Positions 1 to 9,162 are shown, counted from the first letter of the stretch. The stretch is DNA of 64,000 nucleotides from CAYJAD01 sp964370675 (GCA_964370675.1 CAYJKC010000001.1:1-64000); one strand, 5' to 3'. Made by a program: numbers and translations. The notes: a model not told the origin generated them from the letters alone.

Positions 1-380
1 TTTTCTTGTAAAACACGCAAAATTTTAACTTGTAAACTTAAATCCATTTCTCCAATTTCATCAAGAAAAACAGTGCCACCATCCCCAAGCTCAAAACGCC
101 CAGGACGTGTGCGAATAGCATGAGTAAAAGCTCCTTTTTCATGCCCAAAAAGTTCAGATTCAAGTAGTTCTTTAGGTATAGCTCCACAGTTAATAGGTAC
201 AAAAGGCTTTGCTGCGCGTTCGCTATTAGCATGCAATGCGCGCACAAGCAGTTCTTTACCTGTTCCAGATTCACCAGTAACCAAAACTGTACTTTCTGTA
301 GGTGCAACCTTCATTAACACGCGGAAAACTTCAGCCAAGGTTGTGCTTTGACCTATAATACCGCTATCTTGCCACTCCAT
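1..380 (-). CDS. Sigma-54-dependent transcriptional activator, PspF-like, partial
   Basis: AAA+ enhancer-binding protein that opens promoters bound by sigma-54 RNA polymerase. Only the first ~126 codons are in the window; the rest lies beyond base 1. Walker A GESGTGKE is at residues 36-43, the sigma-54 contact loop reads GAFTHA (83-88) where most members have GAFTGA, and Walker B is GGTVFLDEIGE (101-111). An in-frame TAG lies 12 nt before the ATG at 380 and AGGAG sits between them, so the protein starts directly with the AAA+ domain and has no N-terminal receiver or sensor domain, as in PspF. The helix-turn-helix expected at the C-terminus is not visible. The family call is firm; the target genes are unknown. 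Confidence 0.9.
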   Translation of the reverse strand, partial: MEWQDSGIIGQSTTLAEVFRVLMKVAPTESTVLVTGESGTGKELLVRALHANSERAAKPFVPINCGAIPKELLESELFGHEKGAFTHAIRTRPGRFELGDGGTVFLDEIGEMDLSLQVKILRVLQE

Positions 381-406
381 GTATTTCTCCTACAAGTGAA
401 AACAAA

Positions 407-435
407 GATATAAATTCAGTCCTTAACACTGTCAA
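407..435 (-). promoter_or_regulatory. Sigma-70-type promoter of the sigma-54 activator gene
   Basis: On the minus strand TTGACA (430-435) is followed after 17 bases by TATATC (407-412), about 27 bases before the activator's ATG. Predicted from sequence only. Confidence 0.55.
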
Positions 436-644
436 TACACTGACACAAAGAAAAAATCCAGTAAAATTATGCATATTAAACAGAAAAGTTTAATTTTAGC
501 ACTTAAAATATTCTTAAATGACGCAAAAACACAAGTTAACCTCGCTAAATATTTATACATGTAAGACATATACACATTAAACTGTTATTTTAGGCAGTTA
601 AAGATTGTTCATTGCATAGGTGATTTAAGATGAACATAGTTTAT

Positions 645-691
645 GGCAAATAAAAAAGAAAAGCCGAAAGCAGGAAAAACCCACTTTCGGC
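645..691 (-). terminator. Rho-independent terminator of ppaC
   Basis: GCCGAAAG (663-670) pairs with CTTTCGGC (684-691). On the minus strand the stem is followed by a T-rich run (645-662), 30 bases past the ppaC stop. The rest of the 381-722 gap shows no gene. Confidence 0.7.
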
Positions 692-722
692 AATTTTTGT
701 TCACAACTCAAATATATGAATA

Positions 723-1640
723 TTATTTAAAGGCTTTTTCAAAATTAGGCACTACTTGCTTTTTGCGGCTCATGACGCCATCAAGCCAAACGGACTTTTC
801 AGCGCATTTTACACCAAAAGCTTTTTCCACCACAGAAGCATCATCAGATACTACAAGCATTTCTGAACCTTCTTTCATAATGTCAGTTAATAGTAAAAAT
901 ACACTATGACGTCCTTCAGCTTTTACACGTGTAATTTCTTCATAAAGACCATCTTTAACCTTATCAAGAAGACTTAGGTCCACAACTTCTAATTGACCAA
1001 TGCCAACTTTATTACCGTTCATATCAAAATCTTTGTAATCACGGAAAACAAGGTCTTTCATAGAAGCACCATCTACAGCAGATTTTACTTTAAACATTTC
1101 CATGCCAAGGGCCATAATATCGCCCACACCAGCAATCTTTGCTAATGCTTCAACAGCTTTTTTATCAGCCTCGGTACAAGTAGGTGATTTGAACATAACA
1201 GTATCAGATAAGATAGCGCATAGTAATCCACCAGCAATACTCTTAGGGAGTTCAATACCATAAAAATCATACATAGATTTAATTACAGTACCAGTACATC
1301 CTACAGGCCAAGTCCAAATTTCAAGAGGATTAGATGTAGTAACATCACCAAGCTTATGGTGATCAACAATACCTAAAATTTCTGCATCTGCAATGCCTTT
1401 AGGAGCTTGAGCTAAGTCAGAAAAGTCTACTAAAACAAGTTTTTGTCCAGCCACGTCATCAACTACTGCAGGAGCGCTTAAGCCAAATTTTGAAAGCACA
1501 AATTCAGTTTCAGGAGTTGGAGCTCCTTGGGCTACAGCTTTTGCTTCTGTGCCACGCTTGCTATAAACATCGGCAACGGCAATGGCAGAAATAATACTAT
1601 CAGTATCTGGATTCATGTGACCTATAACTAATGCAGACAT
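723..1640 (-). CDS. ppaC: Manganese-dependent inorganic pyrophosphatase (family II)
   Basis: Cytoplasmic enzyme that hydrolyses pyrophosphate to two phosphates and so pulls biosynthetic reactions forward. At 305 aa it has the normal length of the CBS-free family II enzymes. The DHH-superfamily N-terminal domain carries GHMNPDTDSI (7-16), a metal-binding Asp in LVDFSD (~72-75) and DHH (93-95). The C-terminal DHHA2 domain ends with the substrate-binding SRKKQ (291-295). The ATG at 1640 has AAGGAG upstream. The gene stands alone, with its own terminator downstream and a long inverted repeat upstream (1692-1723). Family II enzymes replace soluble family I PPase in Desulfovibrio and many Firmicutes. 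Confidence 0.95.
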   Translation of the reverse strand: MSALVIGHMNPDTDSIISAIAVADVYSKRGTEAKAVAQGAPTPETEFVLSKFGLSAPAVVDDVAGQKLVLVDFSDLAQAPKGIADAEILGIVDHHKLGDVTTSNPLEIWTWPVGCTGTVIKSMYDFYGIELPKSIAGGLLCAILSDTVMFKSPTCTEADKKAVEALAKIAGVGDIMALGMEMFKVKSAVDGASMKDLVFRDYKDFDMNGNKVGIGQLEVVDLSLLDKVKDGLYEEITRVKAEGRHSVFLLLTDIMKEGSEMLVVSDDASVVEKAFGVKCAEKSVWLDGVMSRKKQVVPNFEKAFK

Positions 1641-1691
1641 AATAAACTCCTTAAATAAATTTGTTTTTTGTGATGTCGTTATAATCGACTT

Positions 1692-1723
1692 TCATACATT
1701 GTGCACTTTAGCACAATGTATGA
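1692..1723. repeat. 13-bp perfect inverted repeat upstream of ppaC
   Basis: TCATACATTGTGC (1692-1704) and GCACAATGTATGA (1711-1723) are perfect inverted copies separated by 6 bases, ~50 bases before ppaC. No T-run follows on either strand, so an operator or a folded leader is more likely than a terminator. Its role is unknown. Confidence 0.6.
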
Positions 1724-1824
1724 TAAATGCCAAGCGTACAAATTAATAAATAAGGTTTTTTTTGATAAAAAAATTATAAATATCGTTAACTATACAATCT
1801 TTTAAAGATATTTATTGCAAAAAA

Positions 1825-3018
1825 TTATAAATTTAATCCAGCTAAATATCCACTTGCAAAGGCAAAATGTAAATTATAACCTCCAAGTTGACCAGTTATA
1901 TCCAATAATTCTCCAACAATATAAAGATTATCTTCTTTTTTACTGCTCATGCTCCATGGGTCAACCTCAGACGTGTTAATGCCACCAAGGGCAGCCTCTG
2001 CTCTATTTAAGCCAGCAAGAGCCTTAGGCACAACTTTATATTCATGTATGCTTTGGCATATTTCATTACGTGCCTTACGTGAAAGCTCCGCAATCTTACG
2101 TTTGGCATACTCCTTTGGGATAAGTTGATCTGCAAGCCTTTGAGGCATATGACGCGAAATTAAAGTGCGCACAAAAAGTTTAGCACATTCTTGTGCATCC
2201 AATAAATCTTTTAGTAATACATGAGGTAAGAAATCAATATATAAATAGTTATTTTCTTCCCAATGACAAGATGCTTGAAGGGCTGCTGGACCACTTAGCC
2301 CGGTATGGGTGAACAATAATTGATCTTGGCAATGGTAGTTGGCAGTTTTTATATTAACCAAGAGACTTATTCCAGATAAGCCTGCTAAATTCCAATCTTT
2401 ATCCAAATGAAAAGCACTTAAAGCTGGTGTAAATGGGCGAAAGCTATGCCCCCATTTACCAGCCAATTTTAAACCAAAATCGGTAGCACCAATATTTGAC
2501 CAAGCAGAAGAACCTAATGCTAACACTAAATTTTTTGCTTGAAGCTCTTGCTTATGCTGCTCACTATGGCAAGGTACATGAAAAACATTTTGCTTTTTAT
2601 AAATATTATCAATGCTATGACCTAAAAAAAAATTACAACCAAGCCTTAGGCAATCTTGAACCAATGCTTTGACAAAGAATTTTGCATTTTGAGTGCCAAA
2701 TAATTGCCCATGCTCTCGCTCCTCCCAAGCCAAATGATTTTTAACAAAAAAATCTTTTATACTTTTTTGTGTAAATGCTTCAAGGGCAGGACTAACAAAA
2801 TCTTCATCGCCGATATAATAAGCGCTACCCATATTATTATTGGTAAAATTACATTTTCCGCCGCCACTGATGCTAATTTTGCGACCAGCATGAGTATTAT
2901 GGTCAATAATAGCAATGCGCAAATTTCGCTTAGCTGCGGTTAAGGCACACATAAGCCCAGCCGCACCTGCTCCAAGAATAACCGCATCATAATTATGGTG
3001 ATTTTGTTTTATAGACAT
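1825..3018 (-). CDS. NAD(P)/FAD-dependent oxidoreductase, BaiN/HI0933 family
   Basis: Flavoprotein of the HI0933/BaiN (YhiN-like) family; the substrate is not certain for most members. FAD-binding GAGAAG is at 16-21, the family hallmark GGGKCNFTN at 52-60, and the C-terminal FAD contact GQLGGYNL near residue 375. I place the start at the ATG at 3018, with AAGAG six bases upstream, rather than the TTG at 3024, which would touch that site. It gives 397 aa, normal for the family. It is monocistronic; the stretch upstream to 3253 is AT-rich and shared with the divergent DHH phosphoesterase gene. Confidence 0.88.
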   Translation of the reverse strand: MSIKQNHHNYDAVILGAGAAGLMCALTAAKRNLRIAIIDHNTHAGRKISISGGGKCNFTNNNMGSAYYIGDEDFVSPALEAFTQKSIKDFFVKNHLAWEEREHGQLFGTQNAKFFVKALVQDCLRLGCNFFLGHSIDNIYKKQNVFHVPCHSEQHKQELQAKNLVLALGSSAWSNIGATDFGLKLAGKWGHSFRPFTPALSAFHLDKDWNLAGLSGISLLVNIKTANYHCQDQLLFTHTGLSGPAALQASCHWEENNYLYIDFLPHVLLKDLLDAQECAKLFVRTLISRHMPQRLADQLIPKEYAKRKIAELSRKARNEICQSIHEYKVVPKALAGLNRAEAALGGINTSEVDPWSMSSKKEDNLYIVGELLDITGQLGGYNLHFAFASGYLAGLNL

Positions 3019-3253
3019 ATACAACTCTTATCAAAAAGCTATGAATTTGCCAAGTTAAGAAATTAATTATGATTTTTTTGGACAGTGCAATAATTTTTCA
3101 ATTAATTAACACCTTAAAATTACAGTTATTTTATTACATCCAATTGTATTATTTAAGCTTAACTTTGAGCTTATACTCTTGACAAAATTAAATTACAAAG
3201 GCAGTATCAAGCTATAGAATTTGACGTATTATTAATTTTAACTGGAGGCAAAT

Positions 3254-4180
3254 ATGGCATCCCAGTATAGATTAGTCACACGCAGTGACTTTGATGGTCT
3301 TGTGTGTGCTGTCCTGCTAAAAAAAATGGATCTCGTGGGGGACATTCTTTTTGTGCATCCCAAGGATGTGCAAGATGGACGTATTGAGCTAAGCAAGAGT
3401 GATATTACAACAAATTTGCCATATAGCCCATATGTGCACATGTGTTTTGACCATCACCTTTCAGAAACTTTACGTTCATCTTCAAGCACCCAAAATCATA
3501 TTATGAATGCGGAAGCTCCATCAGCTGCTCGGGTTGTATATGATCATTTTGGTGGCAAAGAACGTTTTCCTGACATTTCTGATGACATGATGATAGCTGT
3601 TGATAAATCTGACACAGCAAACTTTACCATTGAAGAAATACTAAAACCTGAAAAATGGGTTTTGCTTAGCTATTTAATGGACCCACGCACAGGACTTGGG
3701 CGTTTTCGTAACTTTACCATTAGTAATTATGAATTAATGATGAAAATGATAGATTTATGCGGATCTGACATGGTTGTTGATGAAATTATGGAAGACGCCG
3801 ACGTGCAAGAACGGGTTAAATTGTATTTTGAACATGAAGATAAAGCTAAAGAACAATTGAAAGAATGCTCTAAAATTCATGGTAATTTAATAGAGCTTGA
3901 CTTGCGTGATATAGATCCTATTTGGCCTACCAATAGATTTACTCTTTATGCTTTATTTCCGCAGTGCAATATTTCTTCTCATATTATGTGGGGCTTACAG
4001 CGTAGAAACGTTGTTTTTGCAGTGGGTAAATCTATTCTTAATCGTTCATCTAATGTAAATATTGGTGAAATTATGTTAACCTATGGCGGTGGCGGGCATA
4101 AAAATGCTGGTACATGCCAAGTGCCTAATGACCACGCTGAAGATACATTGTTAGAATTACGTAGGTTATTGCAAGGATAA
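3254..4180 (+). CDS. DHH-family phosphoesterase
   Basis: Cytoplasmic DHH/DHHA1 phosphoesterase related to oligoribonucleases (NrnA), cyclic-dinucleotide phosphodiesterases and exopolyphosphatase-like proteins. The N-terminal domain has SDFDGL (11-16) and DHH (66-68); the C-terminal DHHA1 domain has GGGGHKNAG (278-286), the nucleotide-binding loop. GGAGG lies 6 bases before the ATG and a strong terminator follows. Which phosphodiester it cuts cannot be read from the sequence. It lacks the extra domains of GdpP or RecJ. Confidence 0.85.
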   Translation: MASQYRLVTRSDFDGLVCAVLLKKMDLVGDILFVHPKDVQDGRIELSKSDITTNLPYSPYVHMCFDHHLSETLRSSSSTQNHIMNAEAPSAARVVYDHFGGKERFPDISDDMMIAVDKSDTANFTIEEILKPEKWVLLSYLMDPRTGLGRFRNFTISNYELMMKMIDLCGSDMVVDEIMEDADVQERVKLYFEHEDKAKEQLKECSKIHGNLIELDLRDIDPIWPTNRFTLYALFPQCNISSHIMWGLQRRNVVFAVGKSILNRSSNVNIGEIMLTYGGGGHKNAGTCQVPNDHAEDTLLELRRLLQG

Positions 4181-4222
4181 TTTACTATTTTCAAGTCGCA
4201 TTGACTTTGTCAGCACTCTCAG

Positions 4223-4252
4223 AACCGCTATTGTATAAATAGCGGTTTTTTT
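4223..4252 (+). terminator. Rho-independent terminator after the DHH phosphoesterase gene
   Basis: AACCGCTATT (4223-4232), 5-base loop, AATAGCGGTT (4238-4247), then a T-run. The stem is a perfect 10 bp. Confidence 0.9.
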
Positions 4253-4298
4253 ATGAAATAAAGACTCCCAGCTAGGTTGGTAGATTCTTACTTGCATA

Positions 4299-5111
4299 TT
4301 AATCAATTAAGCTTGCAACAACTTCTGGCATGCTTTTAAGTTCAGTAGAAAAAAGACTATCGTTACACATCTTCATAAGAGATTTACGCACTATATGATG
4401 GCCTGTATAAAGACTATATTGCATAGTATGTTTGCCACTACCCTGAGCTACATCACAGCAAAGAGGATTTACAGAAATAGTGCTTCGGCAAGCATAGACG
4501 CGCACATTATATATTATACAGCAATTATGCTCATCTAAAAAAGGACATGCATAAACATAGTCACTCAGGTTATGGCTTCCATTATCATGCCCATTACTAT
4601 ACAATTCCTTGGCCCAAGCCATATATGAAATGCGCATATTGATAGTTTGTTCATTCCATAGGGCGTAGTTTTTTTGAAAAATTTGTTTAACGTCGGGATG
4701 AGAATTAAGATGTGACGCTATGAGCAAAGCCTCAATGGCATCGCACATAACAAGATGATGACAACAGCCAGCACAACCCTTGTGACAGACAAAAGCTTGC
4801 CCTTGTTCTTGGCATGCCTTTGCCATAATCAATCCATCATGGGTTAATTTTTCATTGAGCAAATGTAACATACTCAATGCTATTGATATCTTCTTAGAGT
4901 TATTTTCCTGCAACAAAGTATTTATGTTTTCTAAAGCATTTAGGTATGCTTTAGGTAACTCTTGTAGTTGCAAGAGCATGGATGCATCAAAACAACTCTG
5001 GATCAGTTTTTGTAACTCTTGAAATTCAAGGCTTGAAGGAGGTATCTTTGCAAAGCTATCTAAATTTTGAACTTGTTTTCTTGCTTCTATAAACAATTTG
5101 TCTTGTTGCAT
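4299..5111 (-). CDS. YkgJ-family cysteine-cluster protein
   Basis: Putative zinc- or iron-chelating protein of the YkgJ/UPF0153 family. The central and C-terminal part carries the cluster: HKGCAGCCHHL, then ACPFLDEHNCC, CRSTISVNPLCC. Family members contain this CxxCC-type set but their biochemical role is not established. The reading frame is open to a TTG at 5186, but the 25 extra residues have no ribosome binding site. The ATG at 5111 has GAG seven bases upstream and gives 270 aa. It sits downstream of the DUF533 gene in the same direction. The N-terminal half is helical and unrecognised. Confidence 0.72.
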   Translation of the reverse strand: MQQDKLFIEARKQVQNLDSFAKIPPSSLEFQELQKLIQSCFDASMLLQLQELPKAYLNALENINTLLQENNSKKISIALSMLHLLNEKLTHDGLIMAKACQEQGQAFVCHKGCAGCCHHLVMCDAIEALLIASHLNSHPDVKQIFQKNYALWNEQTINMRISYMAWAKELYSNGHDNGSHNLSDYVYACPFLDEHNCCIIYNVRVYACRSTISVNPLCCDVAQGSGKHTMQYSLYTGHHIVRKSLMKMCNDSLFSTELKSMPEVVASLID

Positions 5112-5200
5112 ATATTTACTCAAATAATATAAAAATCGCAGGCACATTGCATTTAACAATCTACAACGCGCCTGCAATTTAAACAATTAATAGCTAAAAA

Positions 5201-5950
5201 CTATGCTTCCATAGATTGACGAGCAGCAATGGCTTCTTGTTCCAGGGTACTTTTTTCAGCATCACTTAGGTTAAGAGCCTTCGCAAGACCGTCAAGATAA
5301 CTGCGTTCCATAAAGGAATCAATATCAATGGCAGCACAAGAAAGCCTATATAGGTCGTGAGCCTCCTCACGATTATTTATTTTTGCGGCAAGGGCTGTGG
5401 GATCAATGGGTTTTTGCAACAATTCATCAAGTAATCCTACAACTTGTTGACCTGGGAATAATGCCTCAGTTGCATTATGTATATTTTGTTTTTCTTCTTC
5501 ATCAATATGACCGTCAGCACGGGCTGCAAAAACCATGGCTTCTAACAAGATAATGGCAGTGTTTTCAGCATTGGGGAGAGCTGCTTGAGACTGCGGAGCT
5601 TGAGCCTGCTGTTGCGGTGTAGCAGAGCCAAATTGATGGTCAGCTTGGGTTTGTTGCGCATCATTTTTGCCTTGCGACCATTTTTGATAAAAATTCCAAG
5701 CCAGCGCACCTGCTGCTGCAGTACCACCGACCACCAAGGCACCTTTTGCCATTTTCTTAACTTTTTTACCAGAAAACAATGCCCCCATAAGCCCGCCAAT
5801 GGCGGCAGAGCCAACAAGTCCACCCATACCACTCATACCACTGGCAGCATTTTTGATGCTAGAAGCAGCATTACCGCCAAGGGCAGAATTTAATGTATTA
5901 CCGATATTTCCAAAATTTCCACCCTTTACGGCGTCAAAAATATTTTTCAT
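5201..5950 (-). CDS. DUF533 (YebE-like) inner-membrane-associated protein
   Basis: About 249 aa. Residues 1-70 are rich in Gly, Asn, Ser and Ala (GGNFGNIGN, GMSGMGGLVGSAAIGGLMGA), as in DUF533 proteins. A short hydrophobic stretch follows (GALVVGGTAAAGALAWNFY), then a Gln-rich linker. A C-terminal all-helical TerB-like domain (from ~130) contains the acidic loop ARADGHIDEEE. E. coli YebE belongs to this family; its function is unknown. The ATG at 5950 is preferred over the in-frame GTG at 5956, which overlaps the GAGGTGA ribosome binding site. Confidence 0.8.
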   Translation of the reverse strand: MKNIFDAVKGGNFGNIGNTLNSALGGNAASSIKNAASGMSGMGGLVGSAAIGGLMGALFSGKKVKKMAKGALVVGGTAAAGALAWNFYQKWSQGKNDAQQTQADHQFGSATPQQQAQAPQSQAALPNAENTAIILLEAMVFAARADGHIDEEEKQNIHNATEALFPGQQVVGLLDELLQKPIDPTALAAKINNREEAHDLYRLSCAAIDIDSFMERSYLDGLAKALNLSDAEKSTLEQEAIAARQSMEA

Positions 5951-6026
5951 ATTCACCTCTTATTAATAGATTATGCTTAATATAAGTACATATGCGCATT
6001 TTGTACAGGTTTTTAATTTTTACTTT

Positions 6027-6764
6027 TTACAATGATTTTTTTAAGTGATCAACTCTGGCAATAACAGCAACATAAACACCTTTAGCTCCAGCTTTTTTAA
6101 GAGCCATGCTTGCGTGGCGCAAGGTAGAACCTGTTGTTATAACATCGTCAATTAATAAAATATTTTTACCTTTAATATTTTGAGCAATAAAACTTTTAGA
6201 AGGATTATGTTCTCTTTGTTTAGCAGATAAAGTGCTTTGAGGTGGGGTGTAGCGTGTGCGTATTAACGCTTTGTGGTCAAGAGTGATATTTAATTGTTTT
6301 GACAAAGGACGACAAAGCTCTAAAATATGATTAAAACCTTCGCTTTGCAGACGTTTAGTGTGCCTTGGCATGGGTATGATTACATCACAAAAAGTTAAAT
6401 GATTGCATCCCCTATAAAGGTAGTTTGTAAGTAATGGTAATAATGAAAAATCAGCTGAAAATTTGTATTTTAAAATCAAATATTTAAGCAAACCATCATA
6501 CGAACCATAAAAAGTTAATGTATTCCATTTGGGTGGATTATCTAAACATGTAATACAAATATTGCTTGATGCTGGGATGCTATGCCCACATAAGTTACAT
6601 GCATGGGCAAGATTATATTTAATTTGCGCCGCACATTGCTCACAAAGATAAACTTGTTCTTCATGCGACATAAACGGTATATGGCAAACAAGGCAACGTC
6701 TTTCAGCAAAAAAATAACCGCACAAGCTCTCGCTTAGCGCAGTTATTTTACTTAAAATAGTCAT
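6027..6764 (-). CDS. comF: ComF family phosphoribosyltransferase-like protein
   Basis: ComF/GntX family protein of 245 aa, linked to DNA uptake in competent bacteria. The N-terminus carries a double zinc finger: CLVC, then CEQC near 20-42, and CNLCG, CITC near 57-74. The C-terminal type I phosphoribosyltransferase-like domain has the PRPP loop ILLIDDVITTGST near 205. Whether it acts in transformation here is not shown, but dprA and a comFB-like gene are also in the window. The ATG at 6764 is weakly supported by its upstream bases. Confidence 0.88.
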   Translation of the reverse strand: MTILSKITALSESLCGYFFAERRCLVCHIPFMSHEEQVYLCEQCAAQIKYNLAHACNLCGHSIPASSNICITCLDNPPKWNTLTFYGSYDGLLKYLILKYKFSADFSLLPLLTNYLYRGCNHLTFCDVIIPMPRHTKRLQSEGFNHILELCRPLSKQLNITLDHKALIRTRYTPPQSTLSAKQREHNPSKSFIAQNIKGKNILLIDDVITTGSTLRHASMALKKAGAKGVYVAVIARVDHLKKSL

Positions 6765-6826
6765 AGTATTGTTTTGTAATCAAATACAATTATGCAATAT
6801 CTGCATCAACTTCCTTATGCACAATA

Positions 6827-7456
6827 TTAATCTTGCCGTCCTTGATTTTCTATTACCATGGCCTGTGCTCTTGTACCAAGCTCAAAAAGACGCGAGCAAG
6901 CAACACCATCTGCCGCTAGTTCATCTGGAGCATCATATCCATACATTTGACAAGTTTCAAGCAACCTTACATCAAACACATCTAAGAAATATTGCAAGGT
7001 AAGTATGCTACCTTCAAATAACTTATCCCCTCTAGTTCTTGCTGCAACAAGACCTGCTACAGCCGGTTTTGGTTTGGGGTTTGGTGTGTATTTACCTTGC
7101 TTAATAAGTTTTTCTCTTTTGGCCCAAAGACTTTGGGCACGATCTATAAAGCCTTTTAGTTGCCCAGGGAGATGATAAAAGAAAATAGGGGCTGCAATAA
7201 ATATAAGTGGAGCTTCTTGAATTTGTTTAAACAGTGTAGCAGTATCATCTCTAATATCTAATGTACATCGGCTTTTAGAGTCTTCATAGCATGCATGGCA
7301 AACATTGCAGGGTAATATGGAGTGATCGCGCAAAAAAGTTACTTCAGCTTGTCCACCTGCACTACGCACACCTTGCACGAAGTTGTGAACCATATAGTCT
7401 GAGTTACCTCTAGCACGAGGACTACAAGCTAAAACACGAATGGGAGCAGTTTGCAT
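6827..7456 (-). CDS. Flavodoxin-family / NADPH-dependent FMN reductase
   Basis: FMN-binding flavodoxin-fold protein (209 aa). The N-terminal phosphate-binding loop is ACSPRARGNSDYM (about 10-22). Cysteines in CNVCHACYEDSKSRC (near 51-65) match the iron-sulfur-flavoprotein/NADPH-FMN reductase type common in anaerobes. APIFFYHLPGQLKGFIDR is the second flavin loop. The physiological electron acceptor is unknown. It lies 3 bases after the stop of the upstream metallo-beta-lactamase-fold gene, so the two are co-transcribed. Confidence 0.85.
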   Translation of the reverse strand: MQTAPIRVLACSPRARGNSDYMVHNFVQGVRSAGGQAEVTFLRDHSILPCNVCHACYEDSKSRCTLDIRDDTATLFKQIQEAPLIFIAAPIFFYHLPGQLKGFIDRAQSLWAKREKLIKQGKYTPNPKPKPAVAGLVAARTRGDKLFEGSILTLQYFLDVFDVRLLETCQMYGYDAPDELAADGVACSRLFELGTRAQAMVIENQGRQD

Positions 7457-7459
7457 AAT

Positions 7460-8086
7460 CTACCTCACAAAGGAGCCACAGTATGGGTTATTGTTTTTTT
7501 CATCTTCCACAGAACTTTCTGGACCATGCCCAGGATAAACAACACTTTCGGCAGGAAGAATAAAAATTTTATTTTTTATAGAATCTATTAGAGTTTCATA
7601 GTTACCGCCCGGTAAATCTGCCCGACCAATGGAGCGATAAAATAATAAATCTCCAGTAAAAACTGCTTGCTCACTTGGGAAATGCAAAGAGATGCTACCG
7701 GGGCTATGCCCAGGAGTATGTATAGCGGTGAAGTTAAAACTACCTAAAGTATAAGGACCTGGTTTTAAATCACTTGCCTCAAATTTTTTAACCTTTGGAA
7801 ACCCCCACATACCACCATTACCTGCTTCTTGTTCAAGTAAAAATGCATCATGTGGTGGTGAATATATGGCGGCATTGGTTGCTAGATAAAGATCTTGCAC
7901 ACCATAAAGGTGGTCAAAATGTAGATGGGTTAGACAAATAGCTAAAAGTTTAAGTTTGTTTTGTTCAATAAAATTAATAATAGGTTTGGGATCACCGCCT
8001 GGGTCAATGACGATGGCCTCATTGTTATTATAAATGAGATAACAATTGGTTTCAAGAGGGCCAATACTAAAACATTTTACAGGCAT
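7460..8086 (-). CDS. MBL-fold metallo-hydrolase (glyoxalase II-like)
   Basis: Binuclear zinc hydrolase of 208 aa. Metal ligands are in THLHFDHLYG (HxHxDH), HTPGHSPGS, TGDLLFYRSIGRADLPGG and the C-terminal YPGHGPES. The fold and length match the short GloB-like proteins (YcbL type) that may hydrolyse hydroxyacylglutathione or other thioesters. It lacks the long C-terminal domain of classic glyoxalase II. GGAGG precedes the ATG at 8086. It is the first gene of a two-gene unit with the flavodoxin-type reductase. Confidence 0.88.
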   Translation of the reverse strand: MPVKCFSIGPLETNCYLIYNNNEAIVIDPGGDPKPIINFIEQNKLKLLAICLTHLHFDHLYGVQDLYLATNAAIYSPPHDAFLLEQEAGNGGMWGFPKVKKFEASDLKPGPYTLGSFNFTAIHTPGHSPGSISLHFPSEQAVFTGDLLFYRSIGRADLPGGNYETLIDSIKNKIFILPAESVVYPGHGPESSVEDEKNNNPYCGSFVR

Positions 8087-8103
8087 AAGTCCTCCACATT
8101 TAA

Positions 8104-8137
8104 TTTTGCACTCCCTCTCATGCAGAGGGAATGCAAA
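8104..8137. terminator. Bidirectional hairpin terminator between ilvC and the MBL-fold gene
   Basis: A 15-bp stem (8104-8118 with 8123-8137) with one mismatch and a 5-base loop. Its ends are TTTT/AAAA, so it would work on either strand. It closes the leftward ilv unit whose last gene, ilvC, ends at 8170. Confidence 0.8.
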
Positions 8138-8169
8138 ATATTAATCAAATTGTATCAATGAGGCAATCT

Positions 8170-9162
8170 TTATTTTTTCTTTAACCAAGGCATCATTTCA
8201 CGTAGTTTGCCACCTACTTGCTCAATGCTGTGTTCTGACTCAAGCCTACGCGTAGACTTAAACATGGGATAGCCTGCACGTGCTTCTAAAATAAAATCAC
8301 GAGCAAAGCGTCCGCTTTGAATGTCAGTAAGTACACGCTTCATTTCTTTTTTGGTTTCGTCGGTTATGATGCGAGGTCCGGTAACATAATCGCCATATTC
8401 TGCTGTATCACTAATGGAATAACGCATGCGCGCAAGACCACCTTCATACATTAGGTCCACAATAAGTTTTACTTCATGCAAGCACTCAAAATAAGCCATT
8501 TCAGGTTGATAACCAGCTTCTACTAAAGTTTCATAACCAGCTTTAACCAACGCAGCAAGACCACCGCAAAGCACAGCTTGTTCGCCAAAAAGGTCAGTTT
8601 CTGTTTCTTCGCGGAAAGTAGTTTCAATAACTCCAGAACGCGCTCCGCCAACGCCCATAGCATAAGCCAATGCTTTTTCTAAAGACTTACCACTGGCATC
8701 TTGATGAATAGCCACAAGACAAGGAACACCGCCGCCTTCAGTAAATGTACGACGTACTAAATGACCTGGACCTTTAGGAGCAATCAAAAATACGTCAACG
8801 TCCTTGGGTGGTTCAATTTGTCCAAAGTGAATATTAAACCCATGCGCAAAAAGCAATGCTTTGCTGGAGTTTAAATGTGGCTTAATATCATTTTCATATA
8901 CTTGAGCTTGCACTTGATCTGGCAATAAAATCATTATAAAATCGCCAGCTTTTGCAGCTTCGGCTGCTGAAACAGGATTAAAACCATGTTCTTTAGCAAG
9001 TTCATAGTTAGCACTGCCAGAACGCTGACCAACAATTACATTGACTCCAGAGTCACGTAAATTTTGGGCATGAGCATGCCCTTGACTACCATAGCCAATG
9101 ATGGCGACGGTTTTATCTTTTAATAAAGAGAGATCAGCATCCTTTTCATAATACACTTTCAT
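8170..9162 (-). CDS. ilvC: Ketol-acid reductoisomerase
   Basis: Second step of valine, leucine and isoleucine synthesis: isomerises and reduces acetolactate or acetohydroxybutyrate with NADPH. Length 330 aa fits class I. The Rossmann fingerprint GYGSQGHAHAQNL is at 23-35. The C-terminal knotted domain has the Mg-binding DLFGEQAVLCGG and ECLHEVKLIVDLMYEGG. AAGGAT precedes the ATG. It follows ilvN by 35 bases and ends the leftward DUF465-ilvB-ilvN-ilvC unit. Confidence 0.97.
   Translation of the reverse strand: MKVYYEKDADLSLLKDKTVAIIGYGSQGHAHAQNLRDSGVNVIVGQRSGSANYELAKEHGFNPVSAAEAAKAGDFIMILLPDQVQAQVYENDIKPHLNSSKALLFAHGFNIHFGQIEPPKDVDVFLIAPKGPGHLVRRTFTEGGGVPCLVAIHQDASGKSLEKALAYAMGVGGARSGVIETTFREETETDLFGEQAVLCGGLAALVKAGYETLVEAGYQPEMAYFECLHEVKLIVDLMYEGGLARMRYSISDTAEYGDYVTGPRIITDETKKEMKRVLTDIQSGRFARDFILEARAGYPMFKSTRRLESEHSIEQVGGKLREMMPWLKKK

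Noticed and set aside
643..909. Open frame on the plus strand over the end of ppaC
   Set aside because: Runs through the terminator hairpin and opposite ppaC. No recognisable product.
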